From positions 105,879 through 169,878 of the forward strand of contig CAJTAL010000005.1 of NCBI GenBank assembly GCA_910574285.1: a stretch of 64,000 nt of DNA. The letters run 5' to 3'. A program made the translations under genes and the position numbers. Numbering within the stretch: position 1 is the stretch's first letter; every line of letters starts with the position of its first letter. Below the pieces are notes generated by a model, which saw only the letters and a list, made by a program, of their open reading frames with translations, had not been told where the DNA came from and did no database searches. This DNA is from Lachnospiraceae bacterium. GTDB taxonomy: Bacteria > Bacillota > Clostridia > Lachnospirales > Lachnospiraceae. Of this stretch, positions 46,825-55,618 are shown piece after piece.

Positions 46825-47688
46825 TTAATCATCCTCCTTACTGACTGCAATCCATACTTCGGAATGTCCGTTTACTGGCTGTCCGCTGCAAATCGGATAC
46901 ACTTCAATATCTGGCAGCTCTGCATATTTATACCCAGAGAACGGCAGCCATTCCATATAGAACCGCTTGAACACGCTCTGCACATCTTCCTTAAAACGCC
47001 CATCGTTTTCAAATATCACCCATGTAGCCGCAGGGATTTCACATTCATACATGCCCGCAGGGGCAGGGGAATTTGTAACAACGCCGATGTAGTAATAAAT
47101 TTCTTTCGAGTTTCTATATACGCTGATTCCTAAAATTCCTCCTGGCTCTCCATTAGACAGCCTGCATATTTCCAAATATTGTTTTCCCTGCAATGCCGCT
47201 TTCCAAAACTCTGGGACAATCCTTAAATTATCTTCCATATCCGAAGTCAAAGGGATACGGTTGCCCACGATACGCAGGGGCGGCTTTTCCGCAATGCGAT
47301 ATGCCATAGCGCTTCCTCCTGTGATTTCAATTTTAAACTGAATTGACGGATATGCTTGCAGGACATTTCCCCCTAGCTTAGCTGCCGTTGGCGTGATGCC
47401 ATGAACATTCTGAAAAGCCCGATTAAAAGAAGTCGGAGAGGAATATCCATATTTTAATGCAATGTCTATTACCTTGCTGTCTGCCCGTTGCAATTCAAAT
47501 GCCGCCTGCGTCATTTTTCGGCGGCGTATGTATTCCGCCAGCGACACACCCGAAACATAGGAAAAAACACGCTGGAAATAATAGGGAGAACAACACGCAA
47601 TGCGGGCTGCTTCATCATACGATATTTCCTTGTCCAGATTATCTTCTATGTAATCAATGGCTTTTCCAATCTTTTTCAACCATTCCAT
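46825..47688 (-). CDS. AraC-family regulator with GyrI-like effector domain
   Basis: 287 aa. N-terminal AraC DNA-binding domain: YDEAARIACCSPYYFQRVFS and GVSLAEYIRRRKMTQAAFEL, KVIDIALKYGYSSPTSFNRA. C-terminal GyrI-like small-molecule domain (PPLRIVGNRIPLTSD, ending EVYPICSGQPVNGHSEVWIA). This is the Rob/SoxS-type architecture used in multidrug response. Between the MATE exporter and the C45 hydrolase, so likely controls this set in response to a drug-like ligand (inference). Confidence 0.92.
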   Translation of the reverse strand: MEWLKKIGKAIDYIEDNLDKEISYDEAARIACCSPYYFQRVFSYVSGVSLAEYIRRRKMTQAAFELQRADSKVIDIALKYGYSSPTSFNRAFQNVHGITPTAAKLGGNVLQAYPSIQFKIEITGGSAMAYRIAEKPPLRIVGNRIPLTSDMEDNLRIVPEFWKAALQGKQYLEICRLSNGEPGGILGISVYRNSKEIYYYIGVVTNSPAPAGMYECEIPAATWVIFENDGRFKEDVQSVFKRFYMEWLPFSGYKYAELPDIEVYPICSGQPVNGHSEVWIAVSKEDD

Positions 47689-47851
47689 CCTTTTACCTCC
47701 TTGCTGTTAAGGATAGCTTAATCCGATTTATATTTCCTCTCTTTTTCTGCTATCTTTTGTAAACACAAGTCTAATTCTGCTGCGGGTCTTGCTCCCGCAG
47801 ACAGGGCATAATATCCATTCTGTCTGTTCCAATTTCTTGCCTGCCTTTCTT

Positions 47852-49237
47852 TCAAAAATAATTGTATTGGTTCCGATGCCTGCATAGCAGATATATCGTC
47901 AGCATAAGCGTGAAAAGCTCCGCAAGTGGGACTGCAAGCCATACGCCTGCTACCTCTAAAAACCTCGGCAACACCAAAAGGAACACCGTAATAAATCCAA
48001 ACGTCCGCAGGAAAGATATGGCTGCAGATGCTTTCCCATTGGATAATGCCGTAAATAATGCAGATGAAAAAATATTGCATCCAGAGAACAGAAAGCTGAA
48101 TGAAAAAATGCTAAATCCATTCTTTGTAATTTCAAAAACATTCCTATTGTTCTCTGCAAATACCTTTGCAATACTTTCTCCTCCAAGCAGGGAAAATAAA
48201 AATACAAATATGGAAATCCCCGCTATAAAGCTGAAACAAATACGGACAGTCTTTTTTAGCTGTTTTACATTCCCGCTCCCATAGTTATAGCTTACGACGG
48301 GGGCTGTTCCCATAGAAAAGCCAATATAAAGCGTTGTTAAGAGGAACTGCGAATAGATGAGTACCGTAATCGCAGCTACGCCGTCCTCGCCCAACAGCTT
48401 CATCATCGTTACATTAAACAAAAATGTAGTTACGGCAGTCGAACACTGACTTACCATTTCCGACGCACCATTGGAACAGCTTTTCAGCAGAACAGATACG
48501 TCCATGTCAGGCTTGCAAAAGTACAATTCGCTTCTTTTAGCTACAGAGCCTGCTACCGGCAACCCCTTCCGCATGCTATGGCACATCAGAAAAAATATTG
48601 TACCGATAACTGTCGGTATCATATATCCGATGCCTGTCCCAATAGCAGCTCCCTTGATTCCCATTTGCAGTAAAACGATAAAGACATAATCAAAAACAAT
48701 ATTGGCAATCCCCGCCAGAACAGCAAGCACCAAGCCTAATGTCGGTTTCCCCGCCGTCACGAACAGATTCTGATATAGCACCTGCATCATGTTACAGACG
48801 GCAAAAATGAGCTGTATCGTCAGATAATCCCTGCAATATGGGAACAATATTTCACTCGCCCCCAATCCCCAGATAATTTCATCCAAAAAGACAAGCCCTG
48901 CCGCTGTAATCAGCAGACCGATCACTGCCCCTGCCACGACAATCAATGTAAAATTGCTTCTGGCTTCCTCTGTGTTTCCATTCCCCATTTTCTTCGCAAC
49001 GACCGCACTGCCGCCTGTCGCAAGCATCGTCCCCAGACCTACAATCAGATTGATGACGGGGCAGACGATATTGATGGACGATAAGGCGTTCGTGTCTACA
49101 AACCTTGCCACGAAAATTGTGTCTACAATGGTGTATAATCCCATAAACAGCATCATCACCATGCTTGGGAAAGCAAATCGGATAAGGGATAGGGCGCTAA
49201 AGCTCTCTGCTAACGGGTTTTTCTGTGTTTCGGTCAT
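47852..49237 (-). CDS. MATE family multidrug exporter (first copy)
   Basis: 461 aa from ATG 49237; the longer frame upstream overlaps the regulator gene. Twelve membrane helices; IRFAFPSMVMMLFMGLYTIV and FMSRFVDTNA-type first helices, NIVFDYVFIVLLQMGIKGAA after the middle helices, SFSFLFSGCNIFSSALFTAL near the end. MATE exporters couple drug export to Na+ or H+. It starts within the last codons of the AraC-GNAT gene, indicating coupling. Confidence 0.93.
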   Translation of the reverse strand: MTETQKNPLAESFSALSLIRFAFPSMVMMLFMGLYTIVDTIFVARFVDTNALSSINIVCPVINLIVGLGTMLATGGSAVVAKKMGNGNTEEARSNFTLIVVAGAVIGLLITAAGLVFLDEIIWGLGASEILFPYCRDYLTIQLIFAVCNMMQVLYQNLFVTAGKPTLGLVLAVLAGIANIVFDYVFIVLLQMGIKGAAIGTGIGYMIPTVIGTIFFLMCHSMRKGLPVAGSVAKRSELYFCKPDMDVSVLLKSCSNGASEMVSQCSTAVTTFLFNVTMMKLLGEDGVAAITVLIYSQFLLTTLYIGFSMGTAPVVSYNYGSGNVKQLKKTVRICFSFIAGISIFVFLFSLLGGESIAKVFAENNRNVFEITKNGFSIFSFSFLFSGCNIFSSALFTALSNGKASAAISFLRTFGFITVFLLVLPRFLEVAGVWLAVPLAELFTLMLTIYLLCRHRNQYNYF

Positions 49238-50204
49238 TCCTTGTTTCCCCCTTCCTGCCCGTATTTTCGGGCATAGAGGTATACCCTTGCGGTATTTCCT
49301 CCTTGTTTTTCGGTGGAAGCACGAAACGCTGTGTCGGGTAGCCATATTCCACAAGCAATTCCCGTTCTGCAAATCCAAGACGATGGTATTCTTCCCGCCA
49401 GCCCGTATCTGCCTTATCGCCTGCACGGTATGTCGTCAACGTAATCTCTTTCCCGCAAAGCAATTCCTCTGCCAGCTTATCAAGGAACAGCTTTGTAATG
49501 CCGAGATGCCGATACTGTGGATGGACAGCCAGAAAGTCTATGCTGCCTGTGTCGGGCGAAAATCCCATCACGCCAATAGCTTTATGGTAACGCCCCCTCC
49601 CTTCGGTCGGCGGCAATTCGGTCGCCGCATTCCAATTCGTCTGCGCCGAAGCAGCACCCTCCCGTAAAATCAAGGCCTTTTTATCCGCAATATACTGATA
49701 CAGGTTTGCGGTGTAATCTCCCTTATCCAGACATGGATAGCCGTCAATCGTAAGGCTTACCAGTTCCATCCAGTCATCCACATCTTCGGTTGTGGCAAAT
49801 TTAATATTGTCTTTTGTCAAATCCATTTTTACAAGTTCCTCCTTCAGATAGATTTCAAGCTGTAACGGGTAGAAGTTTTCCGTTTCCCGAAATTCCGCAG
49901 GGGAAGTCTTATACATCGCCTTAAAAATATCCGTAAATGCCTGCTGGCTTTCATAACCGCTCATAAGGGCAATCTCGATAATCGGTTTTGCAGAAAACAC
50001 CAGAAGTTTTGCCGCTTCTGTAAGCTGCCGCCGTTTTGCGTAGTCGTGGATAGTCAAGCCGACGGTCTTTGTAAAAATCCGATGCAGATGGTATTTGGAA
50101 TAGTGCAGTGCCGATGCCACCATATCTAAATCCATCTTTTCATGCAGATGTTCTTCGATATAGCGGATAGCCTGTGAAATAATGCGTACTGTCTGACCTT
50201 GCAT
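49197..50204 (-). CDS. AraC regulator fused to a GNAT acetyltransferase
   Basis: 335 aa from ATG 50204 (AAGGAGGGAGC just upstream; an in-frame ATG nine codons earlier is less well placed). Residues 1-115: AraC-type HTH (LHYSKYHLHRIFTKTVGLTI, PIIEIALMSGYESQQAFTDI). Residues about 130-320: GNAT domain with motif A IDFLAVHPQYRHLGITKLFL and YHRLGFAERELLVEYGYP. The fusion puts a sensor/modifier on the same chain as the regulator. Its end overlaps the MATE exporter start by 41 bp, making it the likely controller of that gene. Confidence 0.9.
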   Translation of the reverse strand: MQGQTVRIISQAIRYIEEHLHEKMDLDMVASALHYSKYHLHRIFTKTVGLTIHDYAKRRQLTEAAKLLVFSAKPIIEIALMSGYESQQAFTDIFKAMYKTSPAEFRETENFYPLQLEIYLKEELVKMDLTKDNIKFATTEDVDDWMELVSLTIDGYPCLDKGDYTANLYQYIADKKALILREGAASAQTNWNAATELPPTEGRGRYHKAIGVMGFSPDTGSIDFLAVHPQYRHLGITKLFLDKLAEELLCGKEITLTTYRAGDKADTGWREEYHRLGFAERELLVEYGYPTQRFVLPPKNKEEIPQGYTSMPENTGRKGETRNDRNTEKPVSREL

Positions 50205-50393
50205 TTTGCTCCCTCCTTTCTTCATTTCCACCCATGCTTTATGGGCATAGAGGTACTCCCTTGTGGTGTTTCCTCGTTTTCACCCGCGTTTTTTAACACT
50301 ACGAAATGTCAAAGCAGGGGTTCAATGAGATATTGTAGCACAAGGAGTTTTCCATCTTTTCATCATTCTTGCTATGTTTTAAATCATCCACAT

Positions 50394-50921
50394 TTACAGC
50401 AGTTCTTCTTTCAATGCCCTTATCCATTCTTCGATTGCCTGCACTAGTCGAAATTGCTGATACAGAACCGCCATGCCCGTAGCAGGAACATCGGGGGCGT
50501 TTTCTTTTAAGTCCATGTTCTCCTCAAGATAGGATTTCAGCACATTGATATTGCTCTCAATGTTATCCAGACATTCCCTCTGTTGTTCTTTTTCCATACT
50601 TTCTAAATTAACGATAACCGCATTAAAATCCAAGAATATGTTAATCGGCTTGCAGGATATTTCGAGCATCAGTTTCTCAAATTCCTCATTTCCTGCATCC
50701 GTCAAGGAATATACTGCCTTTTCGGGCATTTTTCCCTCTTTCTCCGTGCGGCTTGTGATAAGCCCCTTTTCTTCCAACTGGATAACCTTTTTATAAATGG
50801 ATGGTGTGCTGATTTTTACCCATTTTGAAATGTTGCGGTATTCCACCAGTTTCTGAATATCGTATGCACTCAAGGATTCCCGTTTCAACATTCCCAATAC
50901 AATCAAGTCAATGGTCGCCAT
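50394..50921 (-). CDS. PadR-family transcriptional regulator (complete)
   Basis: 175 aa. Winged helix with MATIDLIVLGMLKRESLSAY, KISTPSIYKKVIQLEEKGL and EKAVYSLTDAGNEEFEKLM, then a helical dimerisation domain (about 90-175). PadR proteins repress transporters and release on drug binding. Transcribed divergently from the second MATE gene with palindromic operators in between. Confidence 0.93.
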   Translation of the reverse strand: MATIDLIVLGMLKRESLSAYDIQKLVEYRNISKWVKISTPSIYKKVIQLEEKGLITSRTEKEGKMPEKAVYSLTDAGNEEFEKLMLEISCKPINIFLDFNAVIVNLESMEKEQQRECLDNIESNINVLKSYLEENMDLKENAPDVPATGMAVLYQQFRLVQAIEEWIRALKEELL

Positions 50922-50942
50922 TTAAAATACCTCCTTTTTCTA

Positions 50943-51028
50943 TTGACAACTGCTATAAATTATAGTATTATAATCTCCGCAACGCGAGTACTATATTTTA
51001 TAGTAGTGCAAATAATACTACTTGTCAA
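50943..51028. promoter_or_regulatory. Divergent promoters with paired PadR-type operators
   Basis: Plus strand: TTGACA (50943-50948), 17 bp, TATTAT (50966-50971) for the MATE gene. Minus strand: TTGACA (complement of 51023-51028), 17 bp, TACTAT (51000-51005) for padR. Two palindromes, CTATAA-A-TTATAG in the first spacer and TACTATA-TTT-TATAGTA across the second -10, occupy the core promoters and look like PadR operators. Confidence 0.78.
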
Positions 51029-51044
51029 GAGAAAGGAGTTCTAA

Positions 51045-52475
51045 ATGAACAGTCAAAGCAAAAAGATGGAGCTGCTCGGCAGCACATCCATACCAAAAGC
51101 ACTTTTAGCAATGGGCATCCCAACAATGATTGGCATGTTGGTAAATGCTTTCTACAACCTCGTTGACGCTTATTTTGTCGGCGGACTAGGGGAGAGCCAG
51201 ATGGGGGCTATCTCCGTGGTCTATCCGCTCGGACAGGTCGCCACTGGTCTTGGTCTGCTGTTCGGCAACGGTGCGGCTTCTTACATTTCCCGATTGTTAG
51301 GTCGTGGGGATAAGGAAAATGCAAATAAAGTGGCAAGTACCGCTTTATACAGCAGCGTATCCGTAGGGGCGGTCATCATTATCATTTCTATGGTGTTCCT
51401 GCATCCCATACTGAAGCTCTTGGGGGCAACCGACAGCATCCTGCCCTTTGCCGTCACATACGCAGGCATTTACATTGTTTCCTGCATCTTCAATGTATTT
51501 AATGTCACGATGAATAACATTGTGACTAGCGAAGGGGCTGCTAAAACAACCATGTGTGCCTTGCTGACGGGTGCGGTACTCAATATCGCCTTAGACCCGC
51601 TGTTTATCCATGTGTTTGATTTAGGCGTGGCAGGAGCGGCGATAGCGACCGCAATCTCACAAGTCGTTTCAACCTGCGTATATCTCACCTATATTTTTCG
51701 AAAAAAAAGCGTATTTCATTTTCGGATTAAAGACTGCACATATACAAAAGCAACCCCCTCCGGGGATACCTCTATGACATTCGTCAGCACTAAGGAAACC
51801 ATGTCTGAGATTTTCAAAATCGGCATCCCGACATTGGTATTCCAGATTTTAACGAGTGTGTCCATTTCCTTAATCAACAATGCCGCTGGCGATTACGGGG
51901 ACTCTGCCATTGCAGGCATGGGCGTTGTCACCCGCCTTATCTCAATGGGCAGCTTGTCCGTATTCGGGTTCATCAAAGGCTTTCAGCCCATTGCAGGGTA
52001 CAGTTACGGGGCAAAGAAGTTTGACCGTCTGCGTGAAGCAATCAAGACTTCCATCCTATGGTCTACGGTTTTCTGTGTGATTTTCGGTGTGATACTGGCT
52101 CTGTTCCCTACGGCTATCGTCTCCCAATTCACAAAGGGCGATGCCGAGATGATTCGTATCGGGGCAGCGTCTTTGAGGGCAAACGGCATTTCCATCATGC
52201 TCTTTGGATTTTATACGGTGTATTCTTCCCTGTTCCTTGCTTTGGGAAAAGGTAGAGAGGGATTTATCCTCGGAGCTTGCAGGCAGGGGATTTGTTTTAT
52301 CCCCGTTATCCTGCTTCTTCCGATGGTCTGGGGGCTAAAGGGAATAATGTATGCCCAACCGATTGCCGATGTGCTTTCCGCAGTCATAACGGTATTCATG
52401 GCAATACCGCTCCACAAAAAGCTGAATGAGATGCAGAAACAAACTATCGCAATAAGTACGAAAGTCAACGACTAA
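51045..52475 (+). CDS. MATE family multidrug exporter (second copy)
   Basis: 476 aa. TSIPKALLAMGIPTMIGMLV at the start, NAFYNLVDAYFVGGLG, AIAGMGVVTRLISMGSLSV and FQPIAGYSYGAKKFDRLREA are MATE signatures of the NorM/MepA type. Not closely related to the first MATE of the element. Ribosome-binding site AAAGGAG at 51031-51037. Regulated from the divergent PadR operators. Confidence 0.95.
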   Translation: MNSQSKKMELLGSTSIPKALLAMGIPTMIGMLVNAFYNLVDAYFVGGLGESQMGAISVVYPLGQVATGLGLLFGNGAASYISRLLGRGDKENANKVASTALYSSVSVGAVIIIISMVFLHPILKLLGATDSILPFAVTYAGIYIVSCIFNVFNVTMNNIVTSEGAAKTTMCALLTGAVLNIALDPLFIHVFDLGVAGAAIATAISQVVSTCVYLTYIFRKKSVFHFRIKDCTYTKATPSGDTSMTFVSTKETMSEIFKIGIPTLVFQILTSVSISLINNAAGDYGDSAIAGMGVVTRLISMGSLSVFGFIKGFQPIAGYSYGAKKFDRLREAIKTSILWSTVFCVIFGVILALFPTAIVSQFTKGDAEMIRIGAASLRANGISIMLFGFYTVYSSLFLALGKGREGFILGACRQGICFIPVILLLPMVWGLKGIMYAQPIADVLSAVITVFMAIPLHKKLNEMQKQTIAISTKVND

Positions 52476-52496
52476 ATATTTATCTTTCAGACAAAC

Positions 52497-52539
52497 AGAG
52501 CCGATGAGCTGTGAGATTTCCCACAAGTTCATCGGCTCT
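52497..52539. repeat. Repeated hairpin, copy B
   Basis: AGAGCCGATGAgC / GTTCATCGGCTCT stem; the loop GTGAGATTTCCCAC has a different but also self-pairing inner stem from copy A. Lies 21 bp past the MATE stop. Read on the minus strand, one arm also encodes the Ala-Glu-Pro-Met-Asn of the YjdF remnant. Confidence 0.75.
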
Positions 52540-52640
52540 GCGCCGAACGTAATCTTGCAGACCTCATATTTGTTGCCGTCTATACGCTCGAACAATCCTA
52601 TCCAAAAGGGATTTTCAAACAGAATTGTCAAGCTGCTTTT
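52527..52640 (-). pseudogene. YjdF/DUF2992 N-terminal fragment
   Basis: From ATG 52640 the frame reads MKSSLTILFENPFWIGLFER and KYEVCKITFGAEPMN, the start of DUF2992 proteins (normally 100-140 aa), then diverges at the hairpin. The rest of the family is absent, so the gene was cut at the repeat. Confidence 0.68.
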
Positions 52641-52653
52641 CATCGCCATGCCA

Positions 52654-52998
52654 TCAACTCCCCCTAAACTGGCTTTCAAATTTGTCAAGCCATTCTAACA
52701 GGGATTGGTATAACAAACGCTGCTGTTCAAAAATCGCTTTCCCACCCAATGGAATATCTGGATAGCTGGGGACTTTCTGATCTGCATAAGTTTCCATAAG
52801 CTGCCCAAAATACGCCCACCCCTTATCCGTGATGGAATACACTGCTTTATCAGCAAATTTATCTCCTTTCGCAATACTGCTCTTTAAATAGCCCTGCTCA
52901 TTCATTTGAAGCACTTTCCGATAAATGGACGGGACGCTAATCTTTGTCCATCCAGAAAGATGATGGTATTCCACATCTTTCTGGATGTCGTCTGCCAT
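52654..52998 (-). pseudogene. PadR-family regulator, truncated
   Basis: 114 aa. Resembles the complete PadR of the same element from DIQKDVEYHHLSGWTKIS onward, with SVPSIYRKVLQMNEQGYL and KAVYSITDKGWAYFGQLME, but lacks the first helix (about 20 residues) and roughly 40 residues of the middle. Upstream sequence has no in-frame start for the missing part. Probably an inactive paralogue. Confidence 0.7.
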
Positions 52999-53048
52999 CC
53001 ATTTTTGTTATCGCTCTCTGTCGCTAATGATTTCTATACAATTAGTAT

Positions 53049-53762
53049 TTAGGAATTTGCCCGCATATCGAATTGAAATTCTTTTATTTCTCCAAACCTG
53101 TTATCTAACACATAAAAAACCTTATGTGCTTGAACAGAATATACAAAGGAAACCCTCGTTGCCCATATTCCCTCCTGCCGGACAGATTCTAAGATTTTGA
53201 AAGCATCTGTGACTGAAAAATTATCATTCTGCTTTTCCAGTTGTTCTTTTGCCCTTTCAAACCTGTCATCTCCAGACACAATATATGGTCTGGTTATTTC
53301 TGGATTGAGTATGGAATAATTCGTTATCAGAGAGTATCTTTTCTGCTCAAAACGGTATCCAATCCCTGGCTCAATGATTAGCACACGCCCTTTCCTGTCT
53401 GAAAGCATTGCCTGCATAGTAGCATCTCTGGCATATACAATTTCTTGGTTCTTTACAATGCGGCAGGCATCGTCAAATGACAGTTCTCCTTTGACGTATT
53501 GTTCCGTCAAATCGGAAATCGCAACACGCCCTGCATCAGCAGAATACCTTCCCTTTTCGTTTCCATTTACATAAAGTAGCGTCCCGACATTCCCGTTCCT
53601 GTTTACTCCATGAAAAGAATGGTACTTATTGTCTGGCATTTTTATCCCGATGAAAAATCTGTCTTTTTCTGTGATGACTGTATGCGTCCACACGGAAAGA
53701 TCGATGTCAAAGTTAAATCCAACGACGGTATCATTCCCGTTATATACAAACCTTGTACACAT
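53049..53762 (-). CDS. Choloylglycine-hydrolase-like Ntn amide hydrolase
   Basis: 237 aa from ATG 53762, so that Cys2 becomes the N-terminal nucleophile (MCTRFVYNG) as in the bile salt hydrolase/penicillin V acylase family. GFNFDIDLSVW supplies the conserved Asp region and SLITNYSILNPEI the Asn-bearing loop. It is shorter than typical members (about 320 aa). Hydrolyses linear amide bonds; could be a bile-salt or beta-lactam acylase, not resolvable here. Starts 3 bp past the acetyltransferase stop, so cotranscribed. Confidence 0.78.
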   Translation of the reverse strand: MCTRFVYNGNDTVVGFNFDIDLSVWTHTVITEKDRFFIGIKMPDNKYHSFHGVNRNGNVGTLLYVNGNEKGRYSADAGRVAISDLTEQYVKGELSFDDACRIVKNQEIVYARDATMQAMLSDRKGRVLIIEPGIGYRFEQKRYSLITNYSILNPEITRPYIVSGDDRFERAKEQLEKQNDNFSVTDAFKILESVRQEGIWATRVSFVYSVQAHKVFYVLDNRFGEIKEFQFDMRANS

Positions 53763-53764
53763 AT

Positions 53765-54397
53765 TTACACCCCTTTCAGTTGTTCCATACATCCCGACTG
53801 TATTGCCTTTATGTTCCCTGCAATCTTTTCTTCCGACCAGTCCCACCATCTCATTTTAAGCAACTGTTCTATCTTTTCATCAGAAAAGCGTCTTTTTATT
53901 GGTTTTGCAGGGACGCCGCCCACAATGGTATAAGGCGGCACATCTTTCGTGACAACCGCACGGGTTCCAATAACTGCTCCATCCCCAACCGTCACGCCTG
54001 CTAAAATAACCGCTTCATATCCAATCCATACATCATTCCCGATGTTTATATCTCCTTTATTATCCCAAGCTTTTGTGACACTCTGTTTCTCAAGCCCCCA
54101 TTCCTCAAAAAACAATGGAAATGGATAGGTTGATAAGGAAGCCATCGTATGGTTTGCGCTATTGAAAAGAAATTTTGCCCCGCAAGCAATCGAACAGAAC
54201 TTTCCAATCTTGAGCTTATCGTGATTGACTGGATAATGGTACAGTACATTATTTCTCTCAAATTCCGCAGGGTCATTTACAAAATCGTTATACATCGTAT
54301 AATTGCCAATCTCAATATTGGGATTCGTGACTACGTTCTTTAAATAGACAGTCTGTGTATCCCCCGTCCTCGGAAATATTTTTTGTAAATCTGCCAT
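53765..54397 (-). CDS. Vat/CatB-type xenobiotic acetyltransferase
   Basis: 210 aa from ATG 54397 (GGAGGATAACAAG upstream). Left-handed beta-helix hexapeptide protein: [17 protein letters not shown], active-site His in [41 protein letters not shown] and WWDWSEEKI. The family O-acetylates streptogramin A or chloramphenicol. Good similarity in memory to Vat proteins; antibiotic range would need assay. Confidence 0.9.
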   Translation of the reverse strand: MADLQKIFPRTGDTQTVYLKNVVTNPNIEIGNYTMYNDFVNDPAEFERNNVLYHYPVNHDKLKIGKFCSIACGAKFLFNSANHTMASLSTYPFPLFFEEWGLEKQSVTKAWDNKGDINIGNDVWIGYEAVILAGVTVGDGAVIGTRAVVTKDVPPYTIVGGVPAKPIKRRFSDEKIEQLLKMRWWDWSEEKIAGNIKAIQSGCMEQLKGV

Positions 54398-54577
54398 CTT
54401 GTTATCCTCCTGTTTATAAGGTATCGCCCGTTCGCCTCCGCTCGCGGGCACGTCGTCGGAAGGCATTCCAGAAAATGCTTCGCGTTTTGCCTTCCTCCTG
54501 TCAATACATAATACCTCTTAATTTTACCCTTTCGTTGTTACATCCTCAATACATAGAATGATACAGAAATAATCAGT

Positions 54578-54607
54578 ATAAAAGAGAGCTGCCATTGATA
54601 CGGCAGC
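54578..54607 (-). terminator. Terminator after the CD3324-like gene
   Basis: Stem GCTGCC / GGCAGC (54588-54593, 54602-54607) with 8-base loop, then TCTCTTTTATAC on the minus strand. Confidence 0.75.
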
Positions 54608-54616
54608 CCCCTCCAA

Positions 54617-54880
54617 TTATTTCTGATATATTATTTTTCTTATAGCATATATTGAAAGATAATATTTGTCCGCAAGTTTCTCAATAGAAACACCTCTGCG
54701 GTATTCTTCAATGATAGCTTTATTGCGTCTTTCAAGCTCTTTCCGATAACCAGACAATTCACCCCAGGATTTGTGCTGTTCGCCCTTAACTGGAATATAA
54801 ATATATCCTGCCTGGACATATTTTTGTAATTCCTCAATCAGCGTGTCGGGGAGAATGTCATTTGCATTCACATATTTCAT
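54617..54880 (-). CDS. CD3324/Mor-like small HTH protein
   Basis: 87 aa. MKYVNANDILPDTLIEELQK and AGYIYIPVKGEQHKSWGE, then a predicted helix-turn-helix (GVSIEKLADKYYLSIYAIRK), the pattern of CD3324-family proteins. Likely DNA-binding. It precedes the acetyltransferase gene in the same direction, with its own terminator. Confidence 0.82.
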   Translation of the reverse strand: MKYVNANDILPDTLIEELQKYVQAGYIYIPVKGEQHKSWGELSGYRKELERRNKAIIEEYRRGVSIEKLADKYYLSIYAIRKIIYQK

Positions 54881-55156
54881 TCGCAGGCTTCCTCCTTGAT
54901 TCTCCTAAAGACCACTTGAAATGTGTATTTTTAGGTTCTAATACCAAGCAGCAAAGCCAGATATTCTACATCAGCGACTTATATTCCTCCATGCAAATGT
55001 CGCTTATTACACTGGCCTTGCATGGAGTAATGCTTTATTTTTTCTTTTTTTATTCCTGCACATAATATCCTCCAACCGATAGCTTCACATCAAAAAATCT
55101 GCTCAAGCTGGACAGTAAAATAATACCAGAGATAAACCCATTCTCGTCTTAATATT
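54881..55156. other. Non-coding stretch between cargo and decayed block
   Basis: 276 bp. No gene or structure I can support; small frames here lack ribosome-binding sites and family sequence. Confidence 0.4.
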
Positions 55157-55615
55157 TCACTCATCGATGTTCACCAACTCGTATTCCCGGCTGCCAAAAC
55201 CAATCTTTTCCACCAGTTCCATTACACGCCCAACGATCATGCCGTCCTGCCCTGCGGTCGCATCATACTTGAATTTCGCATAGCTGTCCTCCTCCAGACG
55301 CTTTGAAGTCTCGCCGGGAGCCTTTGACAGACGCCCTCCCGCTAATGCACTATACGGAGTCATGGCAATGTTATCCTCAGCACACAGCTTCGCCATCTCC
55401 CTTTCCTCCTCACGGAAGATCAGGTTATAATGCCCCTGAATGGAAACAAACTTTGCAAAACCCTCCTTCTCCGCCAGTGCATTCACCTTCGCAAGCTGCC
55501 ATGCAAAACAGTTAGATATTCCGATATACTTTGCTTTCCCCGCCTTAACGATATTATTCAGCCCCTCCATAATGTCATAAAGAGGCGTTTGGTAATCCCA
55601 CGCCCATGGTCCACA
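55157..55615 (-). pseudogene. Aldo/keto reductase fragment, both ends lost
   Basis: Reads WDYQTPLYDIMEGLNNIVKA, KYIGISNCFAWQLAKVNALA and YNLIFREEEREM, the middle of an aldo/keto reductase. The catalytic N-terminal half (about 110 residues) is missing at 55,615, where it meets the end of the monooxygenase gene; after VEKIG the C-terminal third is replaced by an unrelated 12-codon tail. Not functional as an enzyme. Confidence 0.82.
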
Positions 55616-55618
55616 CTC

